Source: Brachycybe producta (taxonomy: Eukaryota > Arthropoda > Diplopoda > Playtdesmida > Andrognathidae). Taken from it: a stretch of 64,000 bases of DNA. Positions 45,827 through 57,538 of this stretch are shown here, piece by piece. Position 1 is the first letter of the stretch. Every line of letters starts with the position of its first letter. A program made the translations under genes and the position numbers. A model generated the notes under the pieces. That model saw only the letters and a list, made by a program, of their open reading frames with translations. It was not told the DNA's origin and ran no database searches. The stretch is from NCBI GenBank assembly GCA_036925085.1, contig JAUPFP010000005.1, forward strand, positions 3,074,501 to 3,138,500, in the 5' to 3' direction.

Positions 45827-46045
45827 ACTCGATCAGCATATATTTAAGGTGCAACATTGCACTTTGAAAACTTTAATATTGGACAACTTTAAATATGATA
45901 ACTAAACATATTACCACGACTGTGTATTTTAAAATTGTTACCATTCTTTTCTTTAACATCGGGTTTAGGGGTTCAATAGAAAAAACGATGCTAGCGCTCT
46001 TTGCTGAGATTTTTCGAAGTAATTTTGCAATGCAGCCTCTTAAGT
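45827..46045. repeat. Family F half copy
   Basis: One arm only: ACACTCGATCAGCATATATT, CACTTTGAAAACTTTAATAT, TTTCTTTAACATCGGGTT, TTTTTCGAAGTAATTTTGCA, CCTCTTAAG end. Compare 12.6 and 51.1 kb. Confidence 0.6.
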
Positions 46046-46309
46046 ATGTACAGTTGGGAGGAGACTATATTGAAAAACAATAAAGTTATTTCTGAATATT
46101 CAGCTTTCTGCCTATCTAGGATAGATTACTTTTCTAGTGTCCCTTGTCATAGTTTTAATGGAGGCAATAATGATTTTTTACAAAACAAACATATTCACAA
46201 TTGATACATAGATCTAAATACTTAAAAGCCTAGATAGACGTCCATCTTGTTGTTTTGAGCAGACGACAACGAGACAAATAAGTATTATATGGTGTTACTA
46301 AAACTGCAA

Positions 46310-46672
46310 GAAATCCTTTTTATAAATTTTGAAAAGGTCCTTTTATTTTTTTTTAACAACGTTTAAAATCGTACATTTTTTTAACTCTATGTTAAGTCCC
46401 TTAGGACCAAAAAACCGTCATCCAAACATTTGAAGAACTCCCATTAAAAACGACTTAGAACAATAACAAAATAATTAGCACGTGCATTAATCTATTGGCT
46501 TCACGCTGTTTCCTTTTTATAAGCTGATCACATGACATTATTTTTCTATTAATTATTATGTGACTTCAAACCTGGAAAAAACCCGTTAAAAAAAACCGTT
46601 TTTCAATCATAAACGACCGCAGCGCCTACATTCGGAGAAATTTTGAACTAAACGCTGTATCTAGGCTCTTAA
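46310..46672 (-). repeat. Family E copy 2
   Basis: The minus strand begins TTAAGAGCCTAGATACAGCG and matches 11503-11860 in the same order. Confidence 0.6.
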
Positions 46673-47265
46673 CTCAAACGTTTTCTGAACTTAATGACAT
46701 GATAGCTTACTAAGGTTAGTCACATGTGCATAAAGGTTTGATTATCTCTGAATCTCATATTTAAATTTCACACATGATGATGATGTACTGTGTATTTTGC
46801 TATTTTCATTTCTTTTTTAGAAGAAGAAGAAGAAGAAGAATTCAATTCTTTTCCACTTTTCTCCAAGTCTGAGGATCTTCAATCTTACCAAGGTCTTACC
46901 TACTGTATATACCACACATACATCACATATGTGTGGTAAAGCATTAAATTCAGGTTCTCCTCATCCTCTTTCAGACTTTCACACTGATTTTTGCGTGATG
47001 GAAAATGAGGAGTGAATTATAAAAGGGAGGAAAAGGGATAAAGAAAATATAGTCAAGCTTGAAAAGCAGCGAGAGGGAGATTTAGAAAAAAAAAAAAAAA
47101 TAGAAGGAAGGGTGGGTTAATATTTAATGGATAAGAGGTGGATTCTTTTTTGGAAAGAAGGAAGGGATGGAGAGATGGAGTGCATTGGGGGGCTTTTAAT
47201 TTTGACTCATGTCAGTGACATCATAAAACCTCCAGAGAGATTTAAAGAGTTTTTCTGTTTTATGC

Positions 47266-47267
<2 letters not shown>

Positions 47268-47319
<52 letters not shown>
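47268..47319. repeat. (AAT)n microsatellite
   Basis: About 17 uninterrupted ATA/AAT triplets; a polyisoleucine frame crosses it. Confidence 0.9.
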
Positions 47320-47456
47320 GCAAGAGAAAACTGCTTGGGTCTACTACTATTATTCCCATCTATTTGGATCAAAATTCACATTTTAAACTTAGTAAACCGG
47401 ATTTTTAGCACTCCAAGCATCATGACGCACTTTAGCTGCAAAACATATAGCCCTTA

Positions 47457-48211
47457 GGGTTGGTTTATACTCCCTAGCCAAGCAGCAAAGCAGCCTGCGA
47501 AGCTTCAAAAATGACGTCAGAGCTTCAGGTTTTATTGCCTTTCGCCACAGAGCATGAAGCTTTAGCTTTGAAATTGTTCAACTTTTCAAAGCTTAGCAAT
47601 TCAAAGCACCAATCATGAAACGGATACACAAATGGGATGAACAAATCACACCTTTTTTGCTTTCAGAAGGGGAAGGGTTCTATTGTTTTGTAGATCTGTT
47701 TTATAATGTATAAGGGTTGGTTTATACTCCCTTGCTAAGCGGCAAAGCAGCCTGCGAAGCTTCAAAAATGACGTCAGAGCTTCAGGTTTTTGCCTTCGCC
47801 AGAGCATGAAGCTAGCTTTGAAATTGTTCAACTTTTCAAAGCTTAGCAACTCAAAGCACCAATCAGGAAACAGATACACAAAAGGGGTGAATAAGTCACA
47901 CCTTTTTTCTTCCAGAAGGGGAAGGGTTCTATTGTTTTGTGTATCTGTTTTATAGGATATAAAGGTCATAAAATAGGGTAAACTTTGCAAGGCCACATGT
48001 ATGTGTGAACAAGCTAAGCTTTGGGGAGCTAATTTTACAGAACTTCAAAGCTTGCAAATCTTAGCAAAGTTTGGAGTATAAACCTACCCTAAAGGTAAGA
48101 AAATATTGTGAAGCTTGCAAGACCACATTGACAAGCTAAGCTTTGGTGAGCTAATTTTTAGGAGCTTCAAAGCTTGCAAATCTTAGCAAAATGTGGAGTG
48201 TAAACCTACCC
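47457..48211. mobile_element. PIF/Harbinger-type MITE, outer copy
   Basis: GGGTTGGTTTATACTCC at the left, GGAGTGTAAACCTACCC at the right, TTA on both sides (47454-47456 and 48212-48214). A second copy of the same element is inserted within it. The left part (47457-47710) and right part (48093-48211) join to a complete element colinear with the inner copy. Confidence 0.85.
47714..48089. mobile_element. PIF/Harbinger-type MITE, inner (nested) copy
   Basis: 376 bp with the same ends (GGGTTGGTTTATACTCC / GGAGTATAAACCTACCC) and exact TAA duplications (47711-47713 and 48090-48092). The target is the outer element's own sequence GTATAAAGGT, which the inner copy still has intact as GATATAAAGGTC. Non-coding; AAGCTTTG-rich body. 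Confidence 0.9.
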
Positions 48212-48719
48212 TTACACCACCACATTGACAACTAAACAGTGACACAATTTTTTATTATTTATCTAATGTATGTCCGTGCAACAACTTTTATCATTTGATG
48301 ACACAAATTCAAATGACACACGAGCACTGTTGTCATCTGACATTTTCTGACAATAAACACAATCCATGTGTTTCGTGCAATATTACTGTGGCTTTGCAAT
48401 GAAGAGAATGTAAGCTCATTTTGCCTGTTGTACCAGAGAAAACGGGCCATTCGCAAACTTTTACATATATTTAAAAAAAACTGAACTAAAGAAACAGAAA
48501 CCCCCCCCCCCCGCCTGGCCTGCTCCAGTGAGTCAAGCAAGATGGCTTCACTGCTTCCAATATAAAGATAATAAAAACGCTTACCACCAACCATTATCTA
48601 GATCTGAAATTTGAATTGAAACTTCTAGCTCAAAAAAAAAAAAGATATTTCCTCTAGAAATCCGAGTTTTTCTTGCTGCAATTTCTGGGGAGCTGTAAGT
48701 ACACATTTCTACAGAGCCG

Positions 48720-49125
48720 GCCCTAGAGTATGCGAGGCTCGATGCAGCAAGCGATAAGCGGGCCCGGGAAAAAAGGCACAAGACAGCAAGTGATGAGCGG
48801 GGCTGGAAAAAAGGCCCGAGGCAGCAAACGATGAGCCGGGCCGGGAAAAGGCCTGAGGCAGCAAACGATGAGCGGGGCCGGGAAAAAAGGCCCGAGGCAG
48901 CAAGCGATGAGTGGGGCCGGGAAAAAAAGGCCCGAGGCAGCAAGCGATGAGTGGGGCCCGGAAAAGGCCTGAGGCAGCAAACGATGAGCGGGGCCGGGAA
49001 AAGGCCTGAGGCAGCAAACGATGAGCGGGGCCGGGAAAAAAGGCCCGAGGCAGCAAGCGATGAGTGGGAACGGGAAAAAAGGCCCGAGGCAGCAAGCGAT
49101 GAGTGGGGCCGGGAAAAAAATCTTT
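48720..49125. repeat. ~38 bp GC-rich minisatellite
   Basis: About ten units of GGCCCGAGGCAGCAAGCGAT followed by GAGTGGGGCCGGGAAAAAA, 35-39 bp each. It lies in a MITE-like unit bounded by AGAGCCGGCCCTAGAGTATG. The proline/leucine-rich minus frames (up to 150 residues) are translations of the array, not a protein. Confidence 0.85.
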
Positions 49126-49199
49126 AGTCAGCAGTGCGAGGCTCCTGAAAGTGCAGTGCAAAAGACAGTTGCCTCGCTCACCTTGCCCTAACGAAGGGC

Positions 49200-50320
49200 C
49201 TGCATTTCTATGACCTGTAGCCTCTTTCAGAGACTACAGTAAAGAAATTACTCCACACCCTGTATTACCCCACTTTCTCCTATACAGTAGCACAAAATAA
49301 GGAGATAAACAGAGGGAAACAGGGCCATTAACTTGTGACAAATCTTTTCTGCGCATGTGCACAAGTTTCCATAGACTACTCTTCTGCTAACAATGTATTT
49401 TTTAATTCTTTTCAAAATGGCAAATCTAATCCTTTTCAAAATGTCGGCTCCATAGAAGAGGCTTGAGTAACCGATTCCAAGGTCATGGATTTCTGTCACA
49501 GCAACATCAAAGGAGCCTCCGCACAAGAGTTTCCCCTTCTATTCTTTGTTTTTATTCTGTGACAATAGTATAGATTTTAACAACAGGGTTCTGAGACACC
49601 CTGCAAAAATCTTTCACTGAAGACCAAAAAGCTAATTTATGTATTCATTAAAAATACTTGTTCATTATTAGCGTGCAAGTTATGAAGATGTAAATGAGAA
49701 ATCATTTATCAATGACAGTATATATAGAGAGATCTATATAGAATGAAAGAAAGAACAAATATACACATGATGATCCCATTATGCACACTTTGGGAAAAAT
49801 GTCTACACTCTCTTCTTTCTCGTTTGCTTATTAGTGACATTCTCGCCATAACATTTTTTAAGTGCAACTCTCTAATATTAGAGACATATGTACACATTAA
49901 TTGACTATAATATGAAGTGTTACAAAAATACAGTTGACACTCAAGTGCACAATGATGGTAAAGCTATAATGTATAACAAATTTGTTCCAAAAGTAACACA
50001 TACATTATGCATATATCGAAAAGGGACCATCTGCGCATATTAAAAAATAACACACACAACACTAATCTATACCCATCTCTAAGATTAAGACTTCAATCTT
50101 AATCTAAATTACACTTTCTTTAATATCATAAAAACATAGTTTGCCTTTGATCCGAAGCATGTTAAAAAAAAAACACATAACCCATGACTGTCATTTTCAT
50201 AGACCTCTTTCAAAAAATTACAATTAAAAAAGGCTCTGACATAACAGTAGAGTTGCATAATTGTTTACTGTACAAAGGAAGTCTCATCACAGCTGAACCC
50301 ACGTTTCAACGGTTGCTGGT
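49200..50320. other. Spacer
   Basis: AT-rich; no gene, RNA or repeat boundary recognised. Confidence 0.4.
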
Positions 50321-50322
50321 CA

Positions 50323-50960
50323 CTACAGCTACCAAAGCTCCCAAGAGCTACTGGGGCGACTGAATAAGCGCCAAATTGAACAAACGCCAAACTGAATAAG
50401 CGCCAAATTGAACAAACGCCAAACTGAATAAAAGCCAAAAATTTGGCGGTTATTCAGTTTGGCGTTTGTTCCATTTGACGCTTATTCAGTTTGGCGTTTG
50501 TTCCATTTGGCGTTTATTCAGTTTGGCGGTTATTCAGGTTTTTTTTGTAAATTGTGATGGTCCAAGTATTGTGAGCTTTTATAGACGTCAGACTGTGCAG
50601 ATTTACAGCTAACCTAACCAAACCTAACCTAACCTAACCAAACCAAACCTAACCTCACCTCACATTTTGGCGGTTATTCAGTTTGGCGCTTGTTCAGTTT
50701 GGCGTTAGTTCCATTTGGCGCTTATTCAGTTTGGCGTTTGTTCCATTTGGCTTTTATTCACTTTGGTATTTGTTCCATTTGGCGTTTATTCAGTTTGGCG
50801 TTAGTTCAGATTGGCGTTTGTTCAATTTGGCGCTTGATCAGCGCCACCGAGCTACTAGGGGGAGAACAGCTACTTGGGTCACTACAGCTACCAAAAAAAT
50901 ATATAGACCTTTTGTTCGGTGAAAGGGGTCACTACAGATACCAAAAAATATAGGAACTGC
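50323..50960. repeat. Family G copy 2, interrupted
   Basis: GGTCACTACAGCTACCAAAG before and GAGCTACTAGGGGGAGAACA, GGGTCACTACAGCTACC after the hAT foldback reconstruct the 9.77 kb copy. This gives an empty-site reference. Confidence 0.7.
50353..50848. mobile_element. hAT-type foldback with TTTGGCG repeats, copy 2
   Basis: GGGGCGACTGAATAAGCGCC to GATCAGCGCCACC, 496 bp, exact 8 bp duplication GAGCTACT (50345-50352 and 50849-50856). Internal TTTGGCG units surround a short CCTAACC array, as in copy 1. Confidence 0.9.
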
Positions 50961-51105
50961 TACCAGCAGCTGCTTTCTCCAGCAGGCTAGTGATTTTAAC
51001 AGCAGCTGGTGAAGTTGAACATGTCCAACTTTGGCAGTTACCAGCTGGTCATGTGACTCCCTTCCTGCTGCTACCAGTGTGCTACCAGCTATAGTGTGAA
51101 CCCTT
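50961..51105. repeat. CAGCAGCTGCT-rich MITE-like segment
   Basis: GCTACCAGCAGCTGC...GTGCTACCAGCTATAGTGTG. It shares the AGTGTGAACC/GCTGGT character with 63308-63495, probably one MITE family with AGTGTGAA ends. Confidence 0.4.
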
Positions 51106-51109
51106 TGTC

Positions 51110-51775
51110 GCTAGTAGTGGCACTATGTTGCTTCAATATGTTTATTTTTTTCATATTTAAAGTTGTCCAATATTAAGTTGTTCAAAATGCAATATGCACC
51201 TTAAATACATGCTGATCGAGTGATAAATCGTCAAAACAATTGGAAAGTGTGCTTCTATTTCAAAAAAAAAATAATTCCAAATCGCGAATTTCTAACTTTT
51301 ATGTTAAACTCCATTGAGTAAGAAAAACAATCATTAAAAAGTTCATAAAAATACAGAAAAAAATCAGTACGTGTGCCAATGTGTTGACATCACTGCGGTT
51401 TACTTTATAGATTTTTTTAAAATCATTTTTAGGTATTTTTATGAACATTTTAATGGCTGTTTTTCTTACTCAATGGAGTTTAACATAAAATTAAAAATTC
51501 GCAATTTTGAAATATTTTTTTTTAAAAAAATAGAAGCACACTTTCCAATTTTTTGACTTTCTATCACTAGATAAACATATATGTAAAGTGCAGAATTGGA
51601 CAACTTTAAATATGAAAAATAAACATATTGCTGCAACTGTGTATTTTAAAAACTAACGTTTTTTTTCTTTAACATTGGGTCTATGGGCTCAATGGAAAAA
51701 AAAATATGCTAGCACTCTCTGCGGTGATTTTTCAAAGTAATTTTGTGATGTAACCTCTTAACAGAAGTGAGATTT
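51110..51775. mobile_element. Large near-palindromic element, family F copy 2
   Basis: Same block order as 12.6 kb (AAGTTGTCCAATATTAAG, GAAAGTGTGCTTCTATTTC, AACATTTTAATGGCTG, TCAAAGTAATTTTGTGATG, CCTCTTAAC), with a truncated left end. Confidence 0.65.
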
Positions 51776-52754
51776 CATTAAAAGAATTCGTTGTTAAACC
51801 AAGCAAAAATTAGTTTTTGAGATAATACCATTTTTTTAAAACAAAAATATTACAAAAATGAATTAAAAATGGCTGCCAAGTTGGAGATTACTTTCACCGA
51901 GTGTCTTCTCTTACTGATATCACATGCATAACACACGTTATAGCTGAGTAACTGTTAAGACCAAAAAAAAGACATACAACAGTTTTAAATATCTTTTCTA
52001 TAAATACTTCCTCAAAGGTTTTCTAACTTTGAGAATAAAGTATACAATATCTATGTCAGGACCACACTGGTGTGTAACAATAATACCACATTTTTTGAAA
52101 ATGGCTAACCACTTTAAAATGCAAAATGATATGTCTGATTTCTACTTAAATGGGTTCACAGAACTTTAGCAACTCCAAACAGCTAGGAATATAAGTAAAC
52201 CGCAGAATTTCCTGAACTAAGTTTCCCGTAGTTAACTTTTTCTTATAAAATATTTCCAAAAATTGGTGGCCAATAACAATTACTATCAACAAAGAAATCC
52301 ACAGCGGGCACGAGCTCGGATAACCCTCATGGGCTGACTCACTAAAACGTTTTGTGGGCAGAGCTCGGCTTAGATTATTTACAAAAATGTTGGGTCTCAA
52401 ACCTACACAATAAATATCGATTAGGGTTGCTTTAACGAAGATATTATACTTCCTCAGGAGATGGGGAGAAGGACACCCAGGCTGGGCCACAAGTATCCAT
52501 TAGTCTAAGTAGACTGAAGCCTAGGAGCCCCGAGCTCTTTGGGGCCAGTGCAAAAGTTAAAAATGTTTTATTAAAATTCTTTGCATTTATGAAGGGGACC
52601 CAACCACAAATAAGCATAGAGGGTCCCTTTTTGGCTTTAATCTGGCCTTGTATCCAGAGGAGGCACGAGATGCTCTAAAAAACTCGAAAAACTTTCTCAT
52701 AAAATGAAAAAAAAAATTGAAAATATTTAAAATTGATTTAAACTAGAAGCATAC
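51776..52754. other. Spacer left of the LTR element
   Basis: No gene recognised. A minus frame at 52146-52490 lacks any known domain. Confidence 0.35.
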
Positions 52755-53427
52755 TGTGACAGCCCAGTTTTGCTCCTCTTGGAGCAAGACTAAACTCCTG
52801 GTGTCGTCTGCTAGGCGACTGTAGTAGGCTGCCCGGCAGACGACAGAAAGGCCAGCAAGTGCCAAGCCCCAAGTGTAGCAGCCTGGGGGGTATATAATTG
52901 GGTGGCACCATTATATACTGGGCAGTGTGTTAGACCCTTGAGCGAATTGAGGATGTGTTGCTGTTTTTGTGGGTGGCCAAGCTGGCCACCATCATCGATC
53001 TTCTTTGTTCCTTGTGTTGGGTTGCAACATCTTCTCTCCTGGCTGGATTAGCCAGGAGATTGTTATATTTAATAGTAAGTGTTTATTCATCTTATACTTG
53101 AATAATTTATACTCTTTATTTAAATCACACGCTGTGGTCTGTGTCACTTATTTCTGGGGAAGTATCCGCGGAGAGGGTGGGAATACGCCGGTGGGGTTAG
53201 ACCGGCTTTACACCATCCTGTTTTCGTCGTTTTCGGCCAGTACTTCGCGTCGGCTCCACTTTTCGACCATCGACTTGCGGGGAGGAACTCCTGACTGGCG
53301 CTACCCGTGGACACGGGTGGACAAAAGGAGAGCTAGCCAGTGCTGGGAACCTGTCCCAAGGGAGTTCAGTGGCTGTAAGATGGTTAAGTTTTACCAGGGT
53401 GTTGTAGCGTTCAACCGGGTCGTTACA
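52755..53427 (+). mobile_element. 5' LTR of a Ty3-type retrotransposon
   Basis: TGTGACAGCCCAG to CGTTACA, a 673 bp TG...CA-type repeat. It has a TATATAAT box at ~52899 and several short palindromes (GTCGTCTGC.../GCAGACGAC). It is followed directly by a primer-site-like sequence. No 3' LTR exists downstream, so its ends are inferred from TGT/ACA and the primer site, and no target duplication can be checked. Confidence 0.7.
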
Positions 53428-53429
53428 AT

Positions 53430-53445
53430 TGGTGGAGGTTCCGGG
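53430..53445 (+). promoter_or_regulatory. Putative primer-binding site
   Basis: TGGTGGAGGTTCCGGG begins with TGG, 2 bases after the LTR end, the right place and form to pair with a tRNA 3' CCA end. I have not identified the tRNA. Confidence 0.5.
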
Positions 53446-54762
53446 TAGCGATACCACTAGCCTCTTGTGCGGTCGGTAGACCAGAGTCGTGAGTATGCCT
53501 GTAGGGTGTAGACACTTGTCCACAAAACTATGGTGGAAAACGGCTTAGGCCGTAGTAGGACTGTGGACGTAGGACTGTGGGACACAGATGGGTTGTCCGT
53601 GATACCGCGGTGGTTACCCGGGAAAGGCCTAGGTTATCCGCAAGTAGATTGGTAGGCACGGTGGTTGACCGTGCAGGACCATTTGAACGTGAGATAACAA
53701 TGATTTTTACTGTTAGTATACCGGTAGCACAATGGTTTACCGTGTGCGACCGGTAGGACAATGTAAAAAGGTATTTTTACCGGAAGTAGATGGTTGATTG
53801 CGGACTTTTGTCTGTATATCACCAGGCGAAAATGGTAAAGGAGGCTCCAACCATAAATCCAACTGTGGGACACGAACTTTCGTCCGTGAAACCGTGGTTA
53901 TTTACGGTTATACCGTTGTTGGACGGTGTTTTACAGACTTTTGTACGTGAATTTAGTGGATTTCACCGGTATAGTCCCCATTACTATTAGTGGCCATTTC
54001 TGCCCATGTTCCCACAGTACAAATCGGCCAAGACCCCGTTTCTCCGATGACTGGTCAGGGAAGCAGTGTAATGGAGGGACTGGAGTTGCATTCCCACACC
54101 ATCGGCCGTGGTATTCGGCGGGAGGGGTAGCAACCGGTTTTGGTTGCTGTCAGCGGGAATGCGAATGGTGGTTCCGGGGAGGAAGGTGCTGTAGGGGGTG
54201 TCCCTATGGACCGACCTCCGTATGGTGACTTGGTAACTGTACGACAGCACCGTGGAGGCATTGTCACTGACAGAGCACCATTGGACGGTGTTGCAGGAGT
54301 TGCGAGGACCCCGCCAAAGATGGGCATGTGGCCACTGGCCAGCATCCTAACTTGCACCGCCACCGGTCTGGTTGGACGCGGTGGAAGACTTAAGTGAGTC
54401 AGTGGATACTCTGACGGGTACTTTACAGGGCACGGCGTCATTATTAGCATTGATGTCTTAAGAGCAACTTTGGTCGATTGCCCTTGTCCTGCGGTTGCAG
54501 GGACATCTACCCATAGGTGGGCAGCCACGGTTTACTGTCGCCTGTGAACCCGAGGGGTGTACGAAGGGAGGTGCCGCCAGCTCCGGCTGGGCGAATACCT
54601 CCAAGAGGAACGTGGACCGCTCCTGCAGGAGTTGGTCGGGGAGTTCCTCTGGCCGTTCAGTGACCGCGGGTCCACTTGGTGGAACCCACGAATGCTGAGC
54701 CTTATGCTGATACTTCGGGGAACTGCAGCAGGGTACCATGGCAGGTAAGTACCATGCCATAG
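53446..54762 (+). other. Retrotransposon leader and 5' region
   Basis: About 1.3 kb, G+C richer than the flanks. Recurrent GTAGGACTGTGG, CCGTG and ACCGGTAG-type short repeats lie at 53540-53970. No continuous gag frame. Several 60-157 residue frames on both strands overlap without recognisable domains and are probably chance. Confidence 0.45.
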
Positions 54763-55257
54763 ACACCTGCTCCAGCTATCTCGTCAGAGATCCAGGCATT
54801 TGGGTTCTTCAACCAAGTCCACTCATTCATACGGTATGATGGACAAGAGTACATGACGCCTATTCTCTGGCAGTTCGAAGCCAAGGCTCGGGCTCAGCGC
54901 TGGACAAATGAGGCCAGGTGTAGTTTCTTGATGCATCTGCTGGACGGTCCTGCTGAGGAATACGCCAGTTTGGTGGAGTTCGAGCCAGACTTGACCTGGC
55001 TGGAGCTGAGGCAGCCCATGTTTCAGCGCTTCGGAACCAAGATTCAGGCTCAGGCCTGTTTCGACTATTTCGAAGCAATGATGCAGGGGCCTATAGAATC
55101 GCTCCAGGCATTCTACTGGTGCTTCATTGAGCTAGCCGAACGGGTTTCCCTTCGAGAGGAGTCTTGTCGACTCCTCCGGTTCAAGAAGAAACTGCAGCCG
55201 GCGATCCTCAGACCTCTGGGGATCATGGGCCAAGACGGTAAGAGAATTTACCGCTGA
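54763..55257 (+). pseudogene. Gag capsid-like fragment
   Basis: Open from 54763, with Met at 54853. Contains WQFEAKARAQRW, LDGPAEEYASL, WLELRQPMFQRFG and the SLQAFYWCFIELAERV region, the pattern of the retrotransposon gag domain. A one-base shift near 55240 moves the continuation into the frame of the zinc knuckle. It would have formed the particle that packages the RNA. Confidence 0.65.
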
Positions 55258-55624
55258 GGCAATGTTGGTCGAGGCCGACATGCTAACGAAAGAAGAGTTA
55301 CCTGCCCGTACTTTGACGGTACCCGAGACCACGACTACGGTCTAGGCCTCTGGTGCTACGTCTTTTTCCAACCCTTCGGGTGTGAAGGTGGCAGCTCCGT
55401 TCAAATCGGACGGAGCTACTGCCAAGACCAAAGGGAAGAAGGATAAAAAGACGAATCAGCAGAGACAGGGTGGAAATAAGCCCACAGCAGCCCCGTCTGG
55501 GTCCGGCCAAACGGCTGGTGGAGGTCCTACTCGTAGGCAACAAGGTCCATGTTTTCGGTGTAACCAGATGGGTCACCTTAAGGTGGCCTGTTTAAAGGTG
55601 GTAGCCAAAAGACAGGTTACCTGA
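55250..55624 (+). pseudogene. Gag nucleocapsid with CCHC zinc knuckle
   Basis: After a lysine/glutamine-rich stretch, CFRCNQMGHLKVAC fits CX2CX4HX4C exactly, the nucleic-acid-binding knuckle of Gag. An in-frame TAG lies near 55343. The frame ends at 55624, but similar reading resumes downstream toward the protease. Confidence 0.75.
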
Positions 55625-56600
55625 GTATCACCAGGTGAAAGCCAGGTGGTGCGGTACATGCCGGGTCTAGCACCCATGGTACTGCAGGGCCGTGAGTATT
55701 TGTCTACTGTGATCGATGGACAGATGTTCTATCTACCTGTGGCCAGGGACGATGGTACACCCTTTTCAAACTGGCACCGGTTGCTGCAGAACTGAGCTGC
55801 AGTCAACCAGGATTGCTTAAAAACTCAGGTGTCCAGCAAAGCCGAGGAAGTGAGAAAGGGACGTACCTACAGGCGGTGTCCAATCATGTGGGTATCCTGC
55901 TGGAAGCAGGGGTGCCTCTGGCGAGGTCTGGGAACCCGGAAAATACCCGTTGGGTGTTTCTGAAGCCATGCCCAACTTTGGAAGCCGCGCTTGCCCAGCT
56001 GGAGAGCTGGGTGGCACCTTTCTTCCCTATTCGTAGGGGAGAAGGTCCGGAAAGAACGGGCATTGCGAGGGCTTCAGGTGTTGGTTCACCCATGCTGTTG
56101 CCCAGGCCTGGTAGGTCTCCTGGTTTAGACACAATTACCCAGACCCACAAGCATCCGGTACGACCATCCTTTGCAGACAGGATGATGGATGAGGCTAGGA
56201 AAAGCAGTATCGGGCAACGACGGTTGCCCTTATCGGAATTACAGAGCCGTGCTTATTTGTGAGGGCACCACGTGTTCTGGTGTCGATGAACGATCGGCTG
56301 GTTGAGGTGATCGTCAACACCGGGGCCGAGGTATCGGTCATGAGCATGTTGGTGGCACAGGAGATGGGGTTACCAGTGCAGGAGGTTAGCCTCCTCTCAT
56401 GCCTTTGTGGCATAGTGGGTACTCCATCGTGATAGAAGGAGTCATGTATGTGGACATGTCCAATCCACGGGAGGTTCTTCAGAACCCATCTACTCCTCAT
56501 AGAGGGAGAAGGAGAAGCCATTATAGGTGTTGACCTGGCTTCTTGGTTTCGGCTGATGGTGGACATCATAAGCCGGAAGATTTACTTCCGGGAAGACATC
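55625..56600 (+). pseudogene. Protease region with D-to-N active site
   Basis: The retroviral-type aspartic protease motif is visible as VIVNTGAEVSVM (56310-56345). The catalytic Asp codon is AAC (56316-56318), so the usual DTGA reads NTGA. A C-terminal IIGVDLASW segment follows at ~56520-56550 in another frame. Upstream (55813-56262) is an open frame of uncertain function. Stops and shifts throughout. Confidence 0.65.
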
Positions 56601-57538
56601 TGGACCACACATTCAGATGCTGTTCATGCTGCATTAGCCAATCAGGCTTTGCAGGGTACTTCGCAAGAAGTACAACTTCCGAACTCGTTACTGGAGGCAT
56701 TGGTGAAGCTTTACGATTCTGTGGAGAGTCTGCTACTCCCTCCTTTCGGGATACTGGAAGGCATGCCTGCAGATCCTTAAAAGGTGAGTGGGTGGGTCGA
56801 CATTGTGTCGCCTGCACTCGCCAAGACCTGTTCTCCAATTAGGAGCGGGGACATTAGTTCTCTGCGACTGTTAGAGAACGTATGGCTATCAGCTCATGAG
56901 CGGAAGGTGGTTTCTGTGAGTCTGGTAGAGCATGCTGGCCCAGGACAGCTATCGTACCGAAGATGTATGATGCAGGGGTAATCAAACCTTCGCATAGTCC
57001 TTACGCAAGCCCTATCTTACTTGTTCGCAAGAAGGATGGTGGCTTTCATTTTTGTGTGGACTATCAGAGACTGAATGCCCAAACAAAGGCAGATCATTAC
57101 CATCTACCTTGCATCGATGATGCCTTCCATTTGCTTGCTGGAGTAAAGTATTTAGCAACCCTGGACCTTGCTAGTGGTTACTGGCAGGTCAGGATGGCGG
57201 AGCAAGACATTGAGAAGACAGCATTCATTTGCTCTTAAGGTCTGTTTGAGTTTTGAAAAATGCCTTTCGGACTCTGCAATGCTCCAGCCACAATGCAATG
57301 AGCATTATACCTCTTGTTGGCGAGACATAAGTGGGAAAGCTGCTTGGTGTACTTGGGTGATATTATTGTCTTTGGGAACACCTTTGAGCAGTTTCTTGGC
57401 TGCTTAGGTACTGTCCTAGGACTGTTATGAGGGGCAGAGCTGAAACTCCAGCCAAAGAAGTGTTTCTTCAGATTTGACAAGGTCAAATATCTCAGTCACA
57501 TAGTAAATGCCGAGGGAGTTGCTCCGGACCCGGGACTT
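56601..57538 (+). pseudogene. Ty3-type reverse transcriptase, partial
   Basis: SPYASPILLVRKKDGGFHF, CVDYQRLN and LDLASGYWQVRMAEQD (56963-57238), then MPFGLCNAPATMQ and CLVYLGDIIVFG in shifted frames. The catalytic box reads YLGD, not YLDD (GGT at 57356-57358). KYLSHIVNAEGVAPDP follows before homology stops at ~57538. RNase H, integrase and 3' LTR are absent. The cut coincides with the start of a family D repeat, so the 3' half was lost or displaced there. Confidence 0.8.

Noticed and set aside
48720-49125. CRISPR-like array
   Set aside because: Units are contiguous with no unique spacers, in a clearly eukaryotic repeat context.
48581-49161. Long minus-strand frames up to 150 residues
   Set aside because: Periodic translation of the 38 bp minisatellite in several registers; no independent protein signal.
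53987-54528. Overlapping 87-157 residue minus-strand frames
   Set aside because: They lie antisense in the GC-rich leader of the LTR element, overlap several other frames and show no domain.
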